This document shows, piece after piece, positions 51,409-59,866 of a DNA stretch of 64,000 bases. The stretch spans positions 1-64,000 of the forward strand of contig NZ_JAKDJE010000007.1 in NCBI RefSeq assembly GCF_030454045.1. Reading direction: 5' to 3'. The translations under genes were made by a program, and so were the position numbers. The notes under the pieces are model-generated. The model saw only the letters and a list, made by a program, of their open reading frames with translations. It was not told the origin of the DNA and did no database searches. The stretch is from Psychrobacter sp. (GTDB taxonomy: Bacteria; Pseudomonadota; Gammaproteobacteria; Pseudomonadales; Moraxellaceae). Within the stretch, counting starts at the first letter, position 1, and each line of letters opens with the position of its first letter.

Positions 51409-52977
51409 TCAGCCACCCGCTTTTGGATTGTCAGCCTCAGTAATAATGGCGCTTTTATCATCACGCCTGCTTGACTCACGCTCAGTTGACGTCTCGCCAG
51501 AGCCGAGAGGAATAATGGCCTCATTATGATGATCATCGTACTCAATATGGCTGTCTTTGTCATAGGCGATAGGGTCAAAATGTGGTGATGACTCGATATC
51601 TGCATGGCTTATCTCATGGCGACCATTATCTAGGTCGTGACCTGTCAAAGACGCATCAGCCGCTGCCGTTTTTCTGAACAACTTGTCATGACCATTTTTT
51701 CTATTAGAAGCCGATTTTTTGCGCGGTTCACTATTGGCGAATATAGCACTCAATGGCAGGTTTAATTGTTGCTTCGCATAGGCTTCTGTATGTTCAAAAC
51801 GGTCTACCAATAAGCTGAGCCAAGGTTTTTGATCTTCTAGCTTCATCTCATCAAGCTCATCTTTGATCGGCAAGGGATAAGGCAATGTGCGATAAAAATC
51901 CCATAGCGTCATTCTACTCAAGTCTTTTTTGAGTACATAGTCATCGTCTTCGGTCATGGTGATGAGATTGCTGTCTTGTAGGTAATTAATATAGGTATAC
52001 CATTTTGGCAACTCCTTGCGTCCCAATACATTACGAAGTGCCTGCTCGCTGACGGCTTCACCCTTTAGGTGATGGGTATGTATCAAGTTGAGCATGTCCA
52101 ATAGACTTAACAAAGGATGACGAGGGTAGACTTCTTCTGTCTCAAAAATAGTCAAGGTATAGCTGATCTCAACGCCCAGTAGAATAAGGTTCCATGACAA
52201 GAAAATCCATAGCAAAAATATAGGAAGCGCGGCAAAAGCCCCGTAGATCGCTTCGTAACTGGTAAAGTTGGCCATGACGGTACCAAACAGATGCTTCATC
52301 AGCTCAAACAGGATAGCGACAAACACGCCTGCGATGGCTGCGTTTTTTAGCGGTACACGCGCCTTAGGAATGAACCAATACATCCCTATAAAGCCGGCCA
52401 TGGTGATACCAATCGATACAGCCTGTACCCAAAAGCCCCAATCGATACCATAACCTGCAATTTGTCGATTTAAAAAGCTCAAGCTTTGAACCGTACTTGA
52501 GGCAATAAAAGCGGTGCCTAAGACCAATGGCCCCAAGGTCACAATCGTCCAATAGCGCATCATGCTTTTAAGGCCACCTGAACGATTCTCTACCCGCCAG
52601 ATTTGGTTGAAGGCGCGCTCAATGGTTGTCAGTGTCATGATGGTCGTCAAAAATAAAATGATGGCACCGATAATGGTTAGATTGGAGGATTTTTCGGCGA
52701 AGTCATTGATATACTCACTTACTTGTAGACTCGATTGGGGTAACAAGTTGCTATAAATGACCTCATATATCTGTGCTCTTACAGAGGCGAGCGCTGGTAC
52801 CGAAGATAAAATCATCAATAATACTGTTAGCACAGGCACGATCGACAACATGGTCGTGTAGGTGAGCGATGCTGCTTTTTGCTGACAGTTGTCTTCAAAA
52901 AAATGTCGAACCAAAAATCGCAAGAATTGAAACCAGCGTTGTTGTAGAAATGGCAGTTTTTGTGAGAATTTTTCCAT
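51409..52977 (-). CDS. YihY/BrkB family membrane protein
   Basis: YihY/BrkB proteins are six-helix inner-membrane proteins; once called RNase BN, they now have no settled function. The 522-residue protein has the family core in residues 1-290 (CQQKAASLTYTTMLSIVPVL near 32-51, and LPIFLLWIFLSWNLILLGVE near 253-272). It is unusually long: a winged-helix-like region (about 300-400) and a charged, probably disordered His/Asp/Ser-rich tail (about 430-522) follow. It is 102 bases upstream of the DUF2254 gene on the minus strand. Confidence 0.88.
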   Translation of the reverse strand: MEKFSQKLPFLQQRWFQFLRFLVRHFFEDNCQQKAASLTYTTMLSIVPVLTVLLMILSSVPALASVRAQIYEVIYSNLLPQSSLQVSEYINDFAEKSSNLTIIGAIILFLTTIMTLTTIERAFNQIWRVENRSGGLKSMMRYWTIVTLGPLVLGTAFIASSTVQSLSFLNRQIAGYGIDWGFWVQAVSIGITMAGFIGMYWFIPKARVPLKNAAIAGVFVAILFELMKHLFGTVMANFTSYEAIYGAFAALPIFLLWIFLSWNLILLGVEISYTLTIFETEEVYPRHPLLSLLDMLNLIHTHHLKGEAVSEQALRNVLGRKELPKWYTYINYLQDSNLITMTEDDDYVLKKDLSRMTLWDFYRTLPYPLPIKDELDEMKLEDQKPWLSLLVDRFEHTEAYAKQQLNLPLSAIFANSEPRKKSASNRKNGHDKLFRKTAAADASLTGHDLDNGRHEISHADIESSPHFDPIAYDKDSHIEYDDHHNEAIIPLGSGETSTERESSRRDDKSAIITEADNPKAGG

Positions 52978-53265
52978 GTCGACCAGTTAGCAAAAGTAAG
53001 AGTGACAATAGTGTAACAAACATGCGCTGCTCACATCTGCGGTTTAATTGTGTCAAAATGCACAGCGCACAGCAGTGTAGAGTGAAAACCGATATAATAT
53101 AAACTATGTTATATACCGCGGTTATTTGCATGTCAGTGAATGACTCGGGCATAATGTGCACATATTTTACAATGCAGTTATAGGTTATATTTCGGTAGTA
53201 TGAGACTAGACTATAGCGTCTGCCATAAAAGATAACATTAACGATTTTATAAGGAAGCTTTGCTA

Positions 53266-53883
53266 ATGAGTCAGACCGCCCCTTATGTATTGGTGCTCTA
53301 TTATTCTAACTACGGTACGACTAAGACATTGGCATATGCTATCGCTCAAGGAATTGAAGAGGCGGGCATGAATGCACGTATCCGAACCGTGCCGACCGTT
53401 GCGCCTGAAACGACATCAAGCAAACCTGCGATACCTGATGAGGGCGACTTGTACTGTACGATGGATGACCTAAAAGACTGTAGTGGTCTGGCGCTCGGTA
53501 GTCCGACGCATTTTGGCAATATGTCTGCGCCCATGAAGTATTTTTGGGACAATACCGTGACGCTTTGGCTGGCGGGTAATTTACAGAACAAACCAGCTTC
53601 GGTATTTACGGCGACAGGCTCGATGCATGGCGGGCAAGAAACTACCTTGCTGACCATGATGTTGCCATTGATGCATCACGGTATGGTCATCGTGGGTGTG
53701 CCCTACGCAGAGCCTGCATTGAATCGTACGCACCGCGGTGGTACGCCTTATGGTGCCAGTCATGTCAGTGGTGCGGCGCATGATCAGCCAGTATCGGCAG
53801 ACGAGCGTGACTTAGGTATTGCACAAGGACGCCGTCTGGCAATTACTGCTACAGCCTTAGCACAAGCAAACTGGGACCGCTAA
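53266..53883 (+). CDS. wrbA: NAD(P)H:quinone oxidoreductase, WrbA type
   Basis: WrbA is a tetrameric FMN flavoprotein that reduces quinones by two electrons and protects from oxidative stress. The 205-residue flavodoxin-like protein has the FMN phosphate loop LYYSNYGTTKTLA (about 10-22), the SPTHFGNMSAPMKYFWDNT motif and the TGSMHGGQETTLL loop. ATG 53266 follows AAGGAAGC; a TTG two codons earlier is also in frame. A DUF2069 gene follows, a pairing conserved in many gammaproteobacteria. Confidence 0.95.
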   Translation: MSQTAPYVLVLYYSNYGTTKTLAYAIAQGIEEAGMNARIRTVPTVAPETTSSKPAIPDEGDLYCTMDDLKDCSGLALGSPTHFGNMSAPMKYFWDNTVTLWLAGNLQNKPASVFTATGSMHGGQETTLLTMMLPLMHHGMVIVGVPYAEPALNRTHRGGTPYGASHVSGAAHDQPVSADERDLGIAQGRRLAITATALAQANWDR

Positions 53884-54008
53884 GCCATTCATAGATAACG
53901 GATGCTATCGCTCGAACGATATACCTCACCACTTTTGCACTTACATATTGATAATGACGTGCTGATAGCTGAATGTCAGGCTAATCATTTAGGAAACACA
54001 GATATCTA

Positions 54009-54461
54009 ATGGCTAAAAACCGCTCCGATAGTAAATTCCCCAAAGCTATTAAGCCGGTTGCGCCTATAGCCAAGCGCTTGGCGGTCACGTGGCTGATTTG
54101 GCTCGTTTATAGATTGCTTGGACTGCCTATTTTTATTAGCATCTTTAACCCAAGTAGCCCAGACATCATCGGCGGGATCGTTTGGCAAGCGTTATGGTTG
54201 GTGCCAGCACTTATATTGACACCGTGGATATTACGTGGACGCTCACCTTATGCTCTCTTAATCAGTAGTATGTTTACGCTGGTATATCTGGGCGCAAGTG
54301 GCGTGGTGCTATTTACTCGTATATATGGCAGTAGCTGGGCTGAGATCGCCGTATACCTTATCGACTTTGTGTGGCTACTTGCCATTAATGTCTGGCTCTT
54401 TATTTTGCTAAAACGCCTGCCATCAATGAATAATGTTGTAAAAACCCCACGTTCTCGCTAG
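54009..54461 (+). CDS. DUF2069 membrane protein
   Basis: A 150-residue predicted inner-membrane protein of unknown function with a basic amino terminus and about four membrane segments (roughly 26-44, 54-72, 78-100, 110-133). The ILTPWILRGRSPYALLISSM segment is typical of DUF2069. It lies 125 bases after wrbA, usually its neighbour, and the two may form an operon. A strong bidirectional terminator follows. Confidence 0.88.
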   Translation: MAKNRSDSKFPKAIKPVAPIAKRLAVTWLIWLVYRLLGLPIFISIFNPSSPDIIGGIVWQALWLVPALILTPWILRGRSPYALLISSMFTLVYLGASGVVLFTRIYGSSWAEIAVYLIDFVWLLAINVWLFILLKRLPSMNNVVKTPRSR

Positions 54462-54523
54462 TATTTTTATAGTATGAAAGAAACGGTTTATATCGATAGC
54501 TTCTACTCTTAAACTTCAAACAT

Positions 54524-54559
54524 AAAAAAGCGGCGCTCCAAATAGGACGCCGCTTTTTT
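54524..54559. terminator. Bidirectional terminator between DUF2069 and DUF3108 genes
   Basis: Twelve-base arms AAAAAAGCGGCG and CGCCGCTTTTTT with flanking A and T runs; serves converging genes on both strands. Confidence 0.92.
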
Positions 54560-54600
54560 ATTGCAATATTACTTTCAACGCTTCTGTCCATATACTTAGA

Positions 54601-55371
54601 TTAGTTGACTTTGGTCAATTCTAAATCCATTTTTTTGCCATCATTGATCTGACTGACTTTGATTGGCAGATAGTCCAAGCTTGGTGCCAACCAAAAGCTG
54701 GTAGAGCGACTGTTATCGTCATGGACTCGGTCTACACGCACGGTATCAAATGTCCCAGCTGGTACCGTAATCTTGGTGCTGCCAGATTTTTTAAATGGGG
54801 TCTTTTCGATTTTGCCTTTCTTCGCCATGTAGTAATTACCAGAGAATTTGCCATTTAATAGGTCTTGGCGAATTTGCACCTCAAGGCTCAAGTCATCAAA
54901 GGCTTGCTGCGACATATTCATGGTCGTACTCTTGCCCTTATAGTTACTGGTGACTTTATTGGCACTTGGGTTAAAGTCTAGCTTGTGCGTGCGGCCCATA
55001 CCTAATAGCTTGTACGTGGTACTGGCTTGGGTTGGGACGACATTGTTGCCACTGATCGTAAAAGTGCTGTGTTGTGAGGCACTAGCCACGCCAGCGACGC
55101 GAGCTTTGACGTTATATTTCCATGTGTTGCCAGACTTGCTGAGCGTGCGAGTCGCCGTACCTTTATATTTGTCTTCAACAGTAAAGCTATAACTGGCCGT
55201 TGACGGTTGAACAGTTTTGGCGTTAGCAAGGGTAGGTGCGGTCATACTCAAAGCTCCAATGGTAGAGATGCTGACACCTGTGATCAGTGCAGACAAAAAC
55301 TTGGACGGTTTGCGGTTCGTGTTATTAGAACCATCTTTTAGTGATGATTGATTCGTTGGCAGAAAACTCAT
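54601..55371 (-). CDS. DUF3108 exported protein
   Basis: The 256-residue protein is probably periplasmic: a polar start of about 22 residues is followed by a hydrophobic signal-like segment (FLSALITGVSISTIGALSM) and an ALANA-type cleavage region (TLANAKT). The rest matches DUF3108, with the SYSFTVEDKYKGTATRTL start, the central STTYKLLGMGRTHKLDFNP and the end FWLAPSLDYLPIKVSQINDG. Function is unknown; related proteins are secreted beta-rich folds. ATG 55371 has an AGAGG ribosome binding site five bases upstream; the frame is open 13 codons further. The long region before the signal segment is unusual. Confidence 0.85.
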   Translation of the reverse strand: MSFLPTNQSSLKDGSNNTNRKPSKFLSALITGVSISTIGALSMTAPTLANAKTVQPSTASYSFTVEDKYKGTATRTLSKSGNTWKYNVKARVAGVASASQHSTFTISGNNVVPTQASTTYKLLGMGRTHKLDFNPSANKVTSNYKGKSTTMNMSQQAFDDLSLEVQIRQDLLNGKFSGNYYMAKKGKIEKTPFKKSGSTKITVPAGTFDTVRVDRVHDDNSRSTSFWLAPSLDYLPIKVSQINDGKKMDLELTKVN

Positions 55372-55439
55372 AAATACCTCTTTATTAATACGATGCTGAT
55401 AGAGCAGCATCTGTCGTTCTTATTATGGTTACAACGCTC

Positions 55440-55468
55440 ATAATGGTCATACTCTGTTACATTTTCAA
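55440..55468 (-). promoter_or_regulatory. Promoter candidate for the DUF3108 gene
   Basis: On the minus strand TTGAAA (55468-55463) and CATTAT (55445-55440) are 17 bases apart, about 65 bases from the chosen start. Confidence 0.45.
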
Positions 55469-55646
55469 GGGTAACCATCGACTACTCTGTGTAATGCCTG
55501 TAGCAAATGTTGCTATGAGCATTGAGAGCTCGATCAAAGGTAACGTGCTGTAAAGCCAGCAATAGACGATCAATAAACAGAAATAAGGGCCAATTGAATG
55601 GCATCAACTGCTAGCAGAATAATCTTGTAAATTTTTGGGCTTTACA

Positions 55647-55675
55647 CTTGAACCCAACCTATATTGCCCCCACTT
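55647..55675 (+). promoter_or_regulatory. Sigma-32-like heat-shock promoter of groESL
   Basis: CTTGAA (55647-55652) and CCCCACTT (55668-55675) match the RpoH consensus CTTGAAA / CCCCATNT with one mismatch in each box; the gap is 15 bases after the six-base -35. Transcription would begin about 120 bases before groES. Confidence 0.75.
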
Positions 55676-55803
55676 TTTGTTACAAGCTCAAAGCGTATCT
55701 TTAGGCTGCTATTACGAAATAGTAACGCTTATAGATACTGATATTGAGACTATCAATTCAAATAAACCCTTAATGTAAACAACCAATTTTTGGAGTCATA
55801 TCG

Positions 55804-56094
55804 ATGAACATTCGTCCTTTACATGACCGTATTGTCGTCCGCCGCATAGAAGAAGAGCAAAAGACAGCGGGTGGTATTTTATTGCCAGGTTCTGCACAAG
55901 AAAAACCATCACAAGGTGAAATCCTTGCTGTTGGTAATGGTCAAATTCGTGACAACGGCGAAACTCGCGCATTGGATGTAAAAGCTGGCGACAAAGTCTT
56001 GTTCGGTCAATATGCTGGTCAAACGGTGAAGGTTGACGGTGAAGAATTGTTGATTATGAAAGAGTCTGATGTATTGGGCGTGCTAGAAGGTTAA
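55804..56094 (+). CDS. groES: Co-chaperonin GroES
   Basis: GroES is the heptameric lid of the GroEL folding chamber. The 96-residue protein begins MNIRPLHDRIVVRRIEEEQ, has the mobile loop (KTAGGILLPGSAQEKPSQGE) and ends VLGVLEG. TTGGAG precedes the ATG. It is first in groESL, behind a sigma-32-like promoter. Confidence 0.99.
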   Translation: MNIRPLHDRIVVRRIEEEQKTAGGILLPGSAQEKPSQGEILAVGNGQIRDNGETRALDVKAGDKVLFGQYAGQTVKVDGEELLIMKESDVLGVLEG

Positions 56095-56193
56095 TCCTTT
56101 TATACTCAGCATCTCTCTGACATTGATTTTTGATAAAAATAACTCAAATCATTCAATTGTATTCTCATACTTATAATAGTGGAGTAATTTAAC

Positions 56194-57843
56194 ATGGCAA
56201 AAGACGTAAAATTCGGCATAGATGCCCGTAAACAAATGATGGACGGTGTCAACGTTCTAGCAAACGCAGTACGTGTCACCCTAGGCCCTAAAGGTCGTAA
56301 CGTTGTTATCGATAAATCTTTTGGCGCACCTACTATCACTAAAGATGGTGTATCGGTTGCCAAAGAAATCGAGCTTGAAAATAAATTCGAAAACATGGGC
56401 GCTCAGCTCGTTCGTGAAGTGGCTAGCCGCACCAATGATGTTGCTGGTGATGGTACAACGACTGCGACCGTATTGGCTCAGTCAATCTTGCAAGAAGGCA
56501 TGAAGTCAGTCGCTGCTGGCATGAACCCAATGGATCTTAAGCGCGGTATCGACAAAGCCGTTCGCGCCGCCGTTCAAGAAATCCATAACCTATCAACGCC
56601 AGCTGATGACGAAAAAGCCATCGCGCAAGTAGGTTCTATCTCTGCCAACTCAGACACCAAAATCGGTGAATTGATCTCGCAAGCGATGCAAAAAGTTGGT
56701 AAGCAAGGCGTTATCACCGTTGAAGAAGGGTCAAGCTTTGAAGATACCCTAGAAGTGGTCGAAGGTATGCAGTTTGACCGTGGTTATATCAGCCCATACT
56801 TTGCTAACAAGCAAGACAGCCTGACTGCTGAATTTGAAAACCCATATATCCTATTGGTTGACAAAAAAATCAGCAATATCCGTGAGATCGTGCCATTACT
56901 TGAGCAAGTCATGCAGCAAAGCAAGCCATTGCTAATCATCGCTGAAGACGTAGAAAACGAAGCGTTGGCAACTCTAGTTGTAAATAACATGCGTGGCGGC
57001 CTAAAAACTTGTGCCGTTAAAGCACCAGGTTTTGGCGATCGTCGTAAAGCCATGCTAGAAGACATCGCAACGCTAACGGGCGGCACGGTAATCTCTGAAG
57101 AGATTGGCCTAAGCCTAGAGACGGCGACGCTTGAGCAATTGGGTACTGCGAAAAAAGTCACTGTTGGTAAAGAAAACACCGTGATCGTTGATGGCGCTGG
57201 TAACTCAGCTGACATCGAAAACCGTGTTGAGTCTATCAACCGTCAGATCGCAGAGTCTACTTCTGATTACGATAAAGAAAAACTACAAGAGCGTGTTGCG
57301 AAACTGGCAGGCGGCGTAGCAGTAATCAAAGTTGGCGCAGCGACTGAAACTGAAATGAAAGAGAAGAAAGACCGTGTTGACGATGCGCTACATGCCACTC
57401 GTGCAGCGGTTGAAGAAGGCGTCGTGCCTGGTGGTGGTGTTGCGCTCGTACGTGCGCTTAACGTGTTAGCTGACCTAACTGGCGACAATCAAGACCAAGA
57501 CGCAGGTATCAACATCCTACGCCGCGCGATGGAAGCACCGTTACGTCAAATCGTTACCAACGCTGGCGAAGAAGCATCAGTTGTGGTTAACGCAGTGAAA
57601 AACGGCACGGGCAACTACGGCTACAATGCTGCCTCTGGTGAGTACGGCGATATGCTTGAGATGGGTATCCTTGATCCAGCCAAAGTATCACGCTCAGCAC
57701 TAGAAAACGCAGCATCAGTGGCTGGTCTCATGCTGACCACTGAAGCCATGATCACTGACATACCAGAAAAAGATGACGGTATGGCAGGTATGGGCGCTGC
57801 TGGTGGTATGGGCGGCATGGGTGGTATGGGCGGCATGATGTAA
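56194..57843 (+). CDS. groEL: Chaperonin GroEL
   Basis: GroEL is the double-ring ATP-driven folding chamber. The 549-residue protein is full length, with the ATP motif GDGTTTATVL at about 85-94, the apical substrate-binding segment and the carboxy-terminal repeat of GGM (nine repeats or partial repeats ending MGGMM). It lies 99 bases after groES and is followed by a terminator. Confidence 0.99.
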   Translation: MAKDVKFGIDARKQMMDGVNVLANAVRVTLGPKGRNVVIDKSFGAPTITKDGVSVAKEIELENKFENMGAQLVREVASRTNDVAGDGTTTATVLAQSILQEGMKSVAAGMNPMDLKRGIDKAVRAAVQEIHNLSTPADDEKAIAQVGSISANSDTKIGELISQAMQKVGKQGVITVEEGSSFEDTLEVVEGMQFDRGYISPYFANKQDSLTAEFENPYILLVDKKISNIREIVPLLEQVMQQSKPLLIIAEDVENEALATLVVNNMRGGLKTCAVKAPGFGDRRKAMLEDIATLTGGTVISEEIGLSLETATLEQLGTAKKVTVGKENTVIVDGAGNSADIENRVESINRQIAESTSDYDKEKLQERVAKLAGGVAVIKVGAATETEMKEKKDRVDDALHATRAAVEEGVVPGGGVALVRALNVLADLTGDNQDQDAGINILRRAMEAPLRQIVTNAGEEASVVVNAVKNGTGNYGYNAASGEYGDMLEMGILDPAKVSRSALENAASVAGLMLTTEAMITDIPEKDDGMAGMGAAGGMGGMGGMGGMM

Positions 57844-57986
57844 TTTTACTGTCGCTGCAAAGTGGTTTTTCTTTGTTAGACGCGCTCAATGTACAATAAG
57901 TACTATTTTCGCTCGTCTTCCTTGATAAATCACTTTTCGCAAAAAGTAAAATCAACCTCATAAAGTCTATTTGACTACTAAAGGTT

Positions 57987-58015
57987 CTGCTATCGAAAGA
58001 TAGCAGGGCTTTTTT
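57987..58015 (+). terminator. Terminator downstream of groEL
   Basis: Perfect 8-base arms CTGCTATC and GATAGCAG with a GAAA tetraloop, followed by GGC and six T, then ATG. Confidence 0.9.
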
Positions 58016-58130
58016 ATGCTCGATAATAAAGTTATGTAATAATTCAATTTCACTAGCTATTTATATTAATCTTAATAGACTTAACGTCAGGGAAGGCCGT
58101 GCTCGAGATTGCCCATTAGTGTTAAAAGTC

Positions 58131-58586
58131 TCACACAAAAATAGGTAAAGTCGTCTTGTTAATAACCTTTCTCACCGACAAATGAGTGTGTATATCTTTG
58201 ACGCTAGCAAGTTTGTGCAGCTTACGTGTGAAGCGCTCATAACCATCGAGATTTGGGCTGACTACTTCTAATAAATAATCGTAAGAACCCGATACCACAT
58301 GTCCATTGATAACCTCGTCCATATTGGACAATGCACTCTCGAAAGCTGCAATAGACTCTTCTTGGTGGCTGTTGAGACTCACCTCTACAAAAAAACTCAT
58401 GGTAATACCTGCTTTGGCTTTATTGACGTTCGCTTGGTAGTTTTCTATATAACCCTCATCTTCCAAACGCTTTAGGCGTCTTGCACAAGGAGATGGCGAC
58501 AGCCCTACGCGTTCGGAAAGTTCTGCCGTAGATAAGCGTCCCTCTTTTTGGAGTACTTCTAAGATATGACGATCAATTTTATCCAT
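58131..58586 (-). CDS. Lrp/AsnC-family transcriptional regulator
   Basis: The 151-residue protein has an amino-terminal helix-turn-helix (about 18-45, within KIDRHILEVLQKEGRLST and SERVGLSPSPCARRLKRLED) and a RAM effector domain (about 66-145) that usually binds an amino acid. These regulators often control the neighbouring divergent gene, here an EamA exporter. AAGGATAA precedes the ATG. The 141-base shared upstream region holds several palindromes. The effector cannot be told from the sequence. Confidence 0.93.
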   Translation of the reverse strand: MDKIDRHILEVLQKEGRLSTAELSERVGLSPSPCARRLKRLEDEGYIENYQANVNKAKAGITMSFFVEVSLNSHQEESIAAFESALSNMDEVINGHVVSGSYDYLLEVVSPNLDGYERFTRKLHKLASVKDIHTHLSVRKVINKTTLPIFV

Positions 58587-58596
58587 AATTTATCCT

Positions 58597-58652
58597 TTGG
58601 CTTTTTAAGCCAAGAATTTTGATTTAATTGGCATTATCCACCAAATATTTGG
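58597..58652. promoter_or_regulatory. Palindromes in the lrp/eamA intergenic region, candidate operators
   Basis: TTGGCTT-TTT-AAGCCAA (58597-58613) is a perfect inverted repeat 10 bases upstream of the regulator start, and CCAAATATTTGG (58641-58652) is a 12-base palindrome. GCCAA and TTGGC half-sites also flank the AT-rich stretch between them. This fits a site bound by a dimeric regulator. Confidence 0.5.
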
Positions 58653-58727
58653 GAAATTGCAATAAATAAATAGAGATAAAAGCGCGTATTTTAATCGATA
58701 ATTGGTCTTTGTATACCAGCATAAGAC

Positions 58728-59651
58728 ATGATTATGAATACGATATTTCTCCCATCAGCACGCAAAAACCCTTTGTTCATTATGTCGCCGTTAACCAAAG
58801 GCTATGTGGCGATGAGTGTTGTGTTATTGATTTGGTCAGGATTTGCGTTGACTGTGCGTGCGGTTGGGGCGTCGCCTCTTAGTATTGCCGATGTCATGCT
58901 CATTCGCTTTAGTGTGCCGCTAGTCTTGTTGACCCCTTGGGTACGCGCTCATTGGCAAGACATCAAAAGCATAAGACTACCAGCTATCCTATTTATTTTA
59001 CTTGGCGGCGTGCCTTTTCTTCTGTTAGCAGCTTTTGGGGCCAGCACAGTGCCAGCAGCTTACATGGGGACTATTTTGACAGGGACACCAGTGTTCTTTG
59101 CTGCCTTGCTGTCTTTTATTCTTTATCGTCAGCGAATATCGCTCAGAAAATTTGCTGCATTGATCCTTATTTTCTTTGGTATCGCGACGATGATTGGCGG
59201 GAGGGCAGAGGCCATACCCATTAGCTTGCTGTATGGTGTGGGGTTACTGTTGCTGGCAAGCCTGATTTGGGCGGGTTATACCTTGGGGTTAAAAAGCACC
59301 AAGCTAAGCCCAATAGTGATCGCTATCGTACTCTCTTGTACCTCTTTTTTTCTGACATTGGTGATGGTTTTATCTGGCATTATGGAGACCAATATAGGGT
59401 CTGTATCCTTTAATGAGGTGCTGCCTTTTATCTTAGTACAAGGCCTTGGGGTAGGAGTGGTATCAACCCTTGCATTTTCTTATGCGGTCAAACAATTGGG
59501 TTCTATTCGTACTTTGTTGCTTGGCTCGTTGTCGCCAGGATTAACCGCTATACTGGCGACGCTGATACTTAAGGAGTCTCTATCACTCATCATGATATGC
59601 GGCATTGTAATCAGCACCATCGGTGTCATCTTGTCCAATCGAGCGAAATAA
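58728..59651 (+). CDS. EamA/DMT-family transporter
   Basis: A ten-helix exporter of the drug/metabolite superfamily, probably for amino acids or other metabolites. The 307-residue protein has two EamA repeats (about 21-150 and 160-300); TVPAAYMGTILTGTPVFFA and LGSIRTLLLGSLSPGLTAIL carry the usual small-residue patterns. Start choice is unsure: ATG 58728, 58734 and 58782 are in frame and none has a good ribosome binding site; the family start fits MSPLTKGYVAMSVV at 58782. It is divergent from the Lrp-type regulator. Confidence 0.88.
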   Translation: MIMNTIFLPSARKNPLFIMSPLTKGYVAMSVVLLIWSGFALTVRAVGASPLSIADVMLIRFSVPLVLLTPWVRAHWQDIKSIRLPAILFILLGGVPFLLLAAFGASTVPAAYMGTILTGTPVFFAALLSFILYRQRISLRKFAALILIFFGIATMIGGRAEAIPISLLYGVGLLLLASLIWAGYTLGLKSTKLSPIVIAIVLSCTSFFLTLVMVLSGIMETNIGSVSFNEVLPFILVQGLGVGVVSTLAFSYAVKQLGSIRTLLLGSLSPGLTAILATLILKESLSLIMICGIVISTIGVILSNRAK

Positions 59652-59866
59652 ATGATAGAAGTGTCATGGTGATCATGATTTGTAACCCATGAAAGATGAA
59701 GCAAAATAAAGACTAGCTATGGGGCACTATCGAAAAAGGTCGTTAATAATGCCCCATGGCTATTAGGAGGGAAACCACATGGGGCCGATTTCATCTAATA
59801 ATAATGGTCCATTAGGGACACGCCCTAGCTAAGATCTCGGCATTATCAGCCGTTTTTTATATCAAG

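Larger units (their letters stand above)
55372..55803. other. Divergent intergenic region DUF3108-groES
   Basis: The 432-base gap contains a promoter candidate for each side, listed separately. I did not see a CIRCE inverted repeat (TTAGCACTC-N9-GAGTGCTAA), so control by HrcA is not supported. No ORF or RNA gene is evident. Confidence 0.6.

Noticed and set aside
55372..55803. CIRCE element upstream of groES
   Set aside because: No TTAGCACTC-type inverted repeat found.
57780..57842. GGM/GGC repeat near the end of groEL
   Set aside because: This is the normal carboxy-terminal GGM tail of GroEL, not a separate repeat element.
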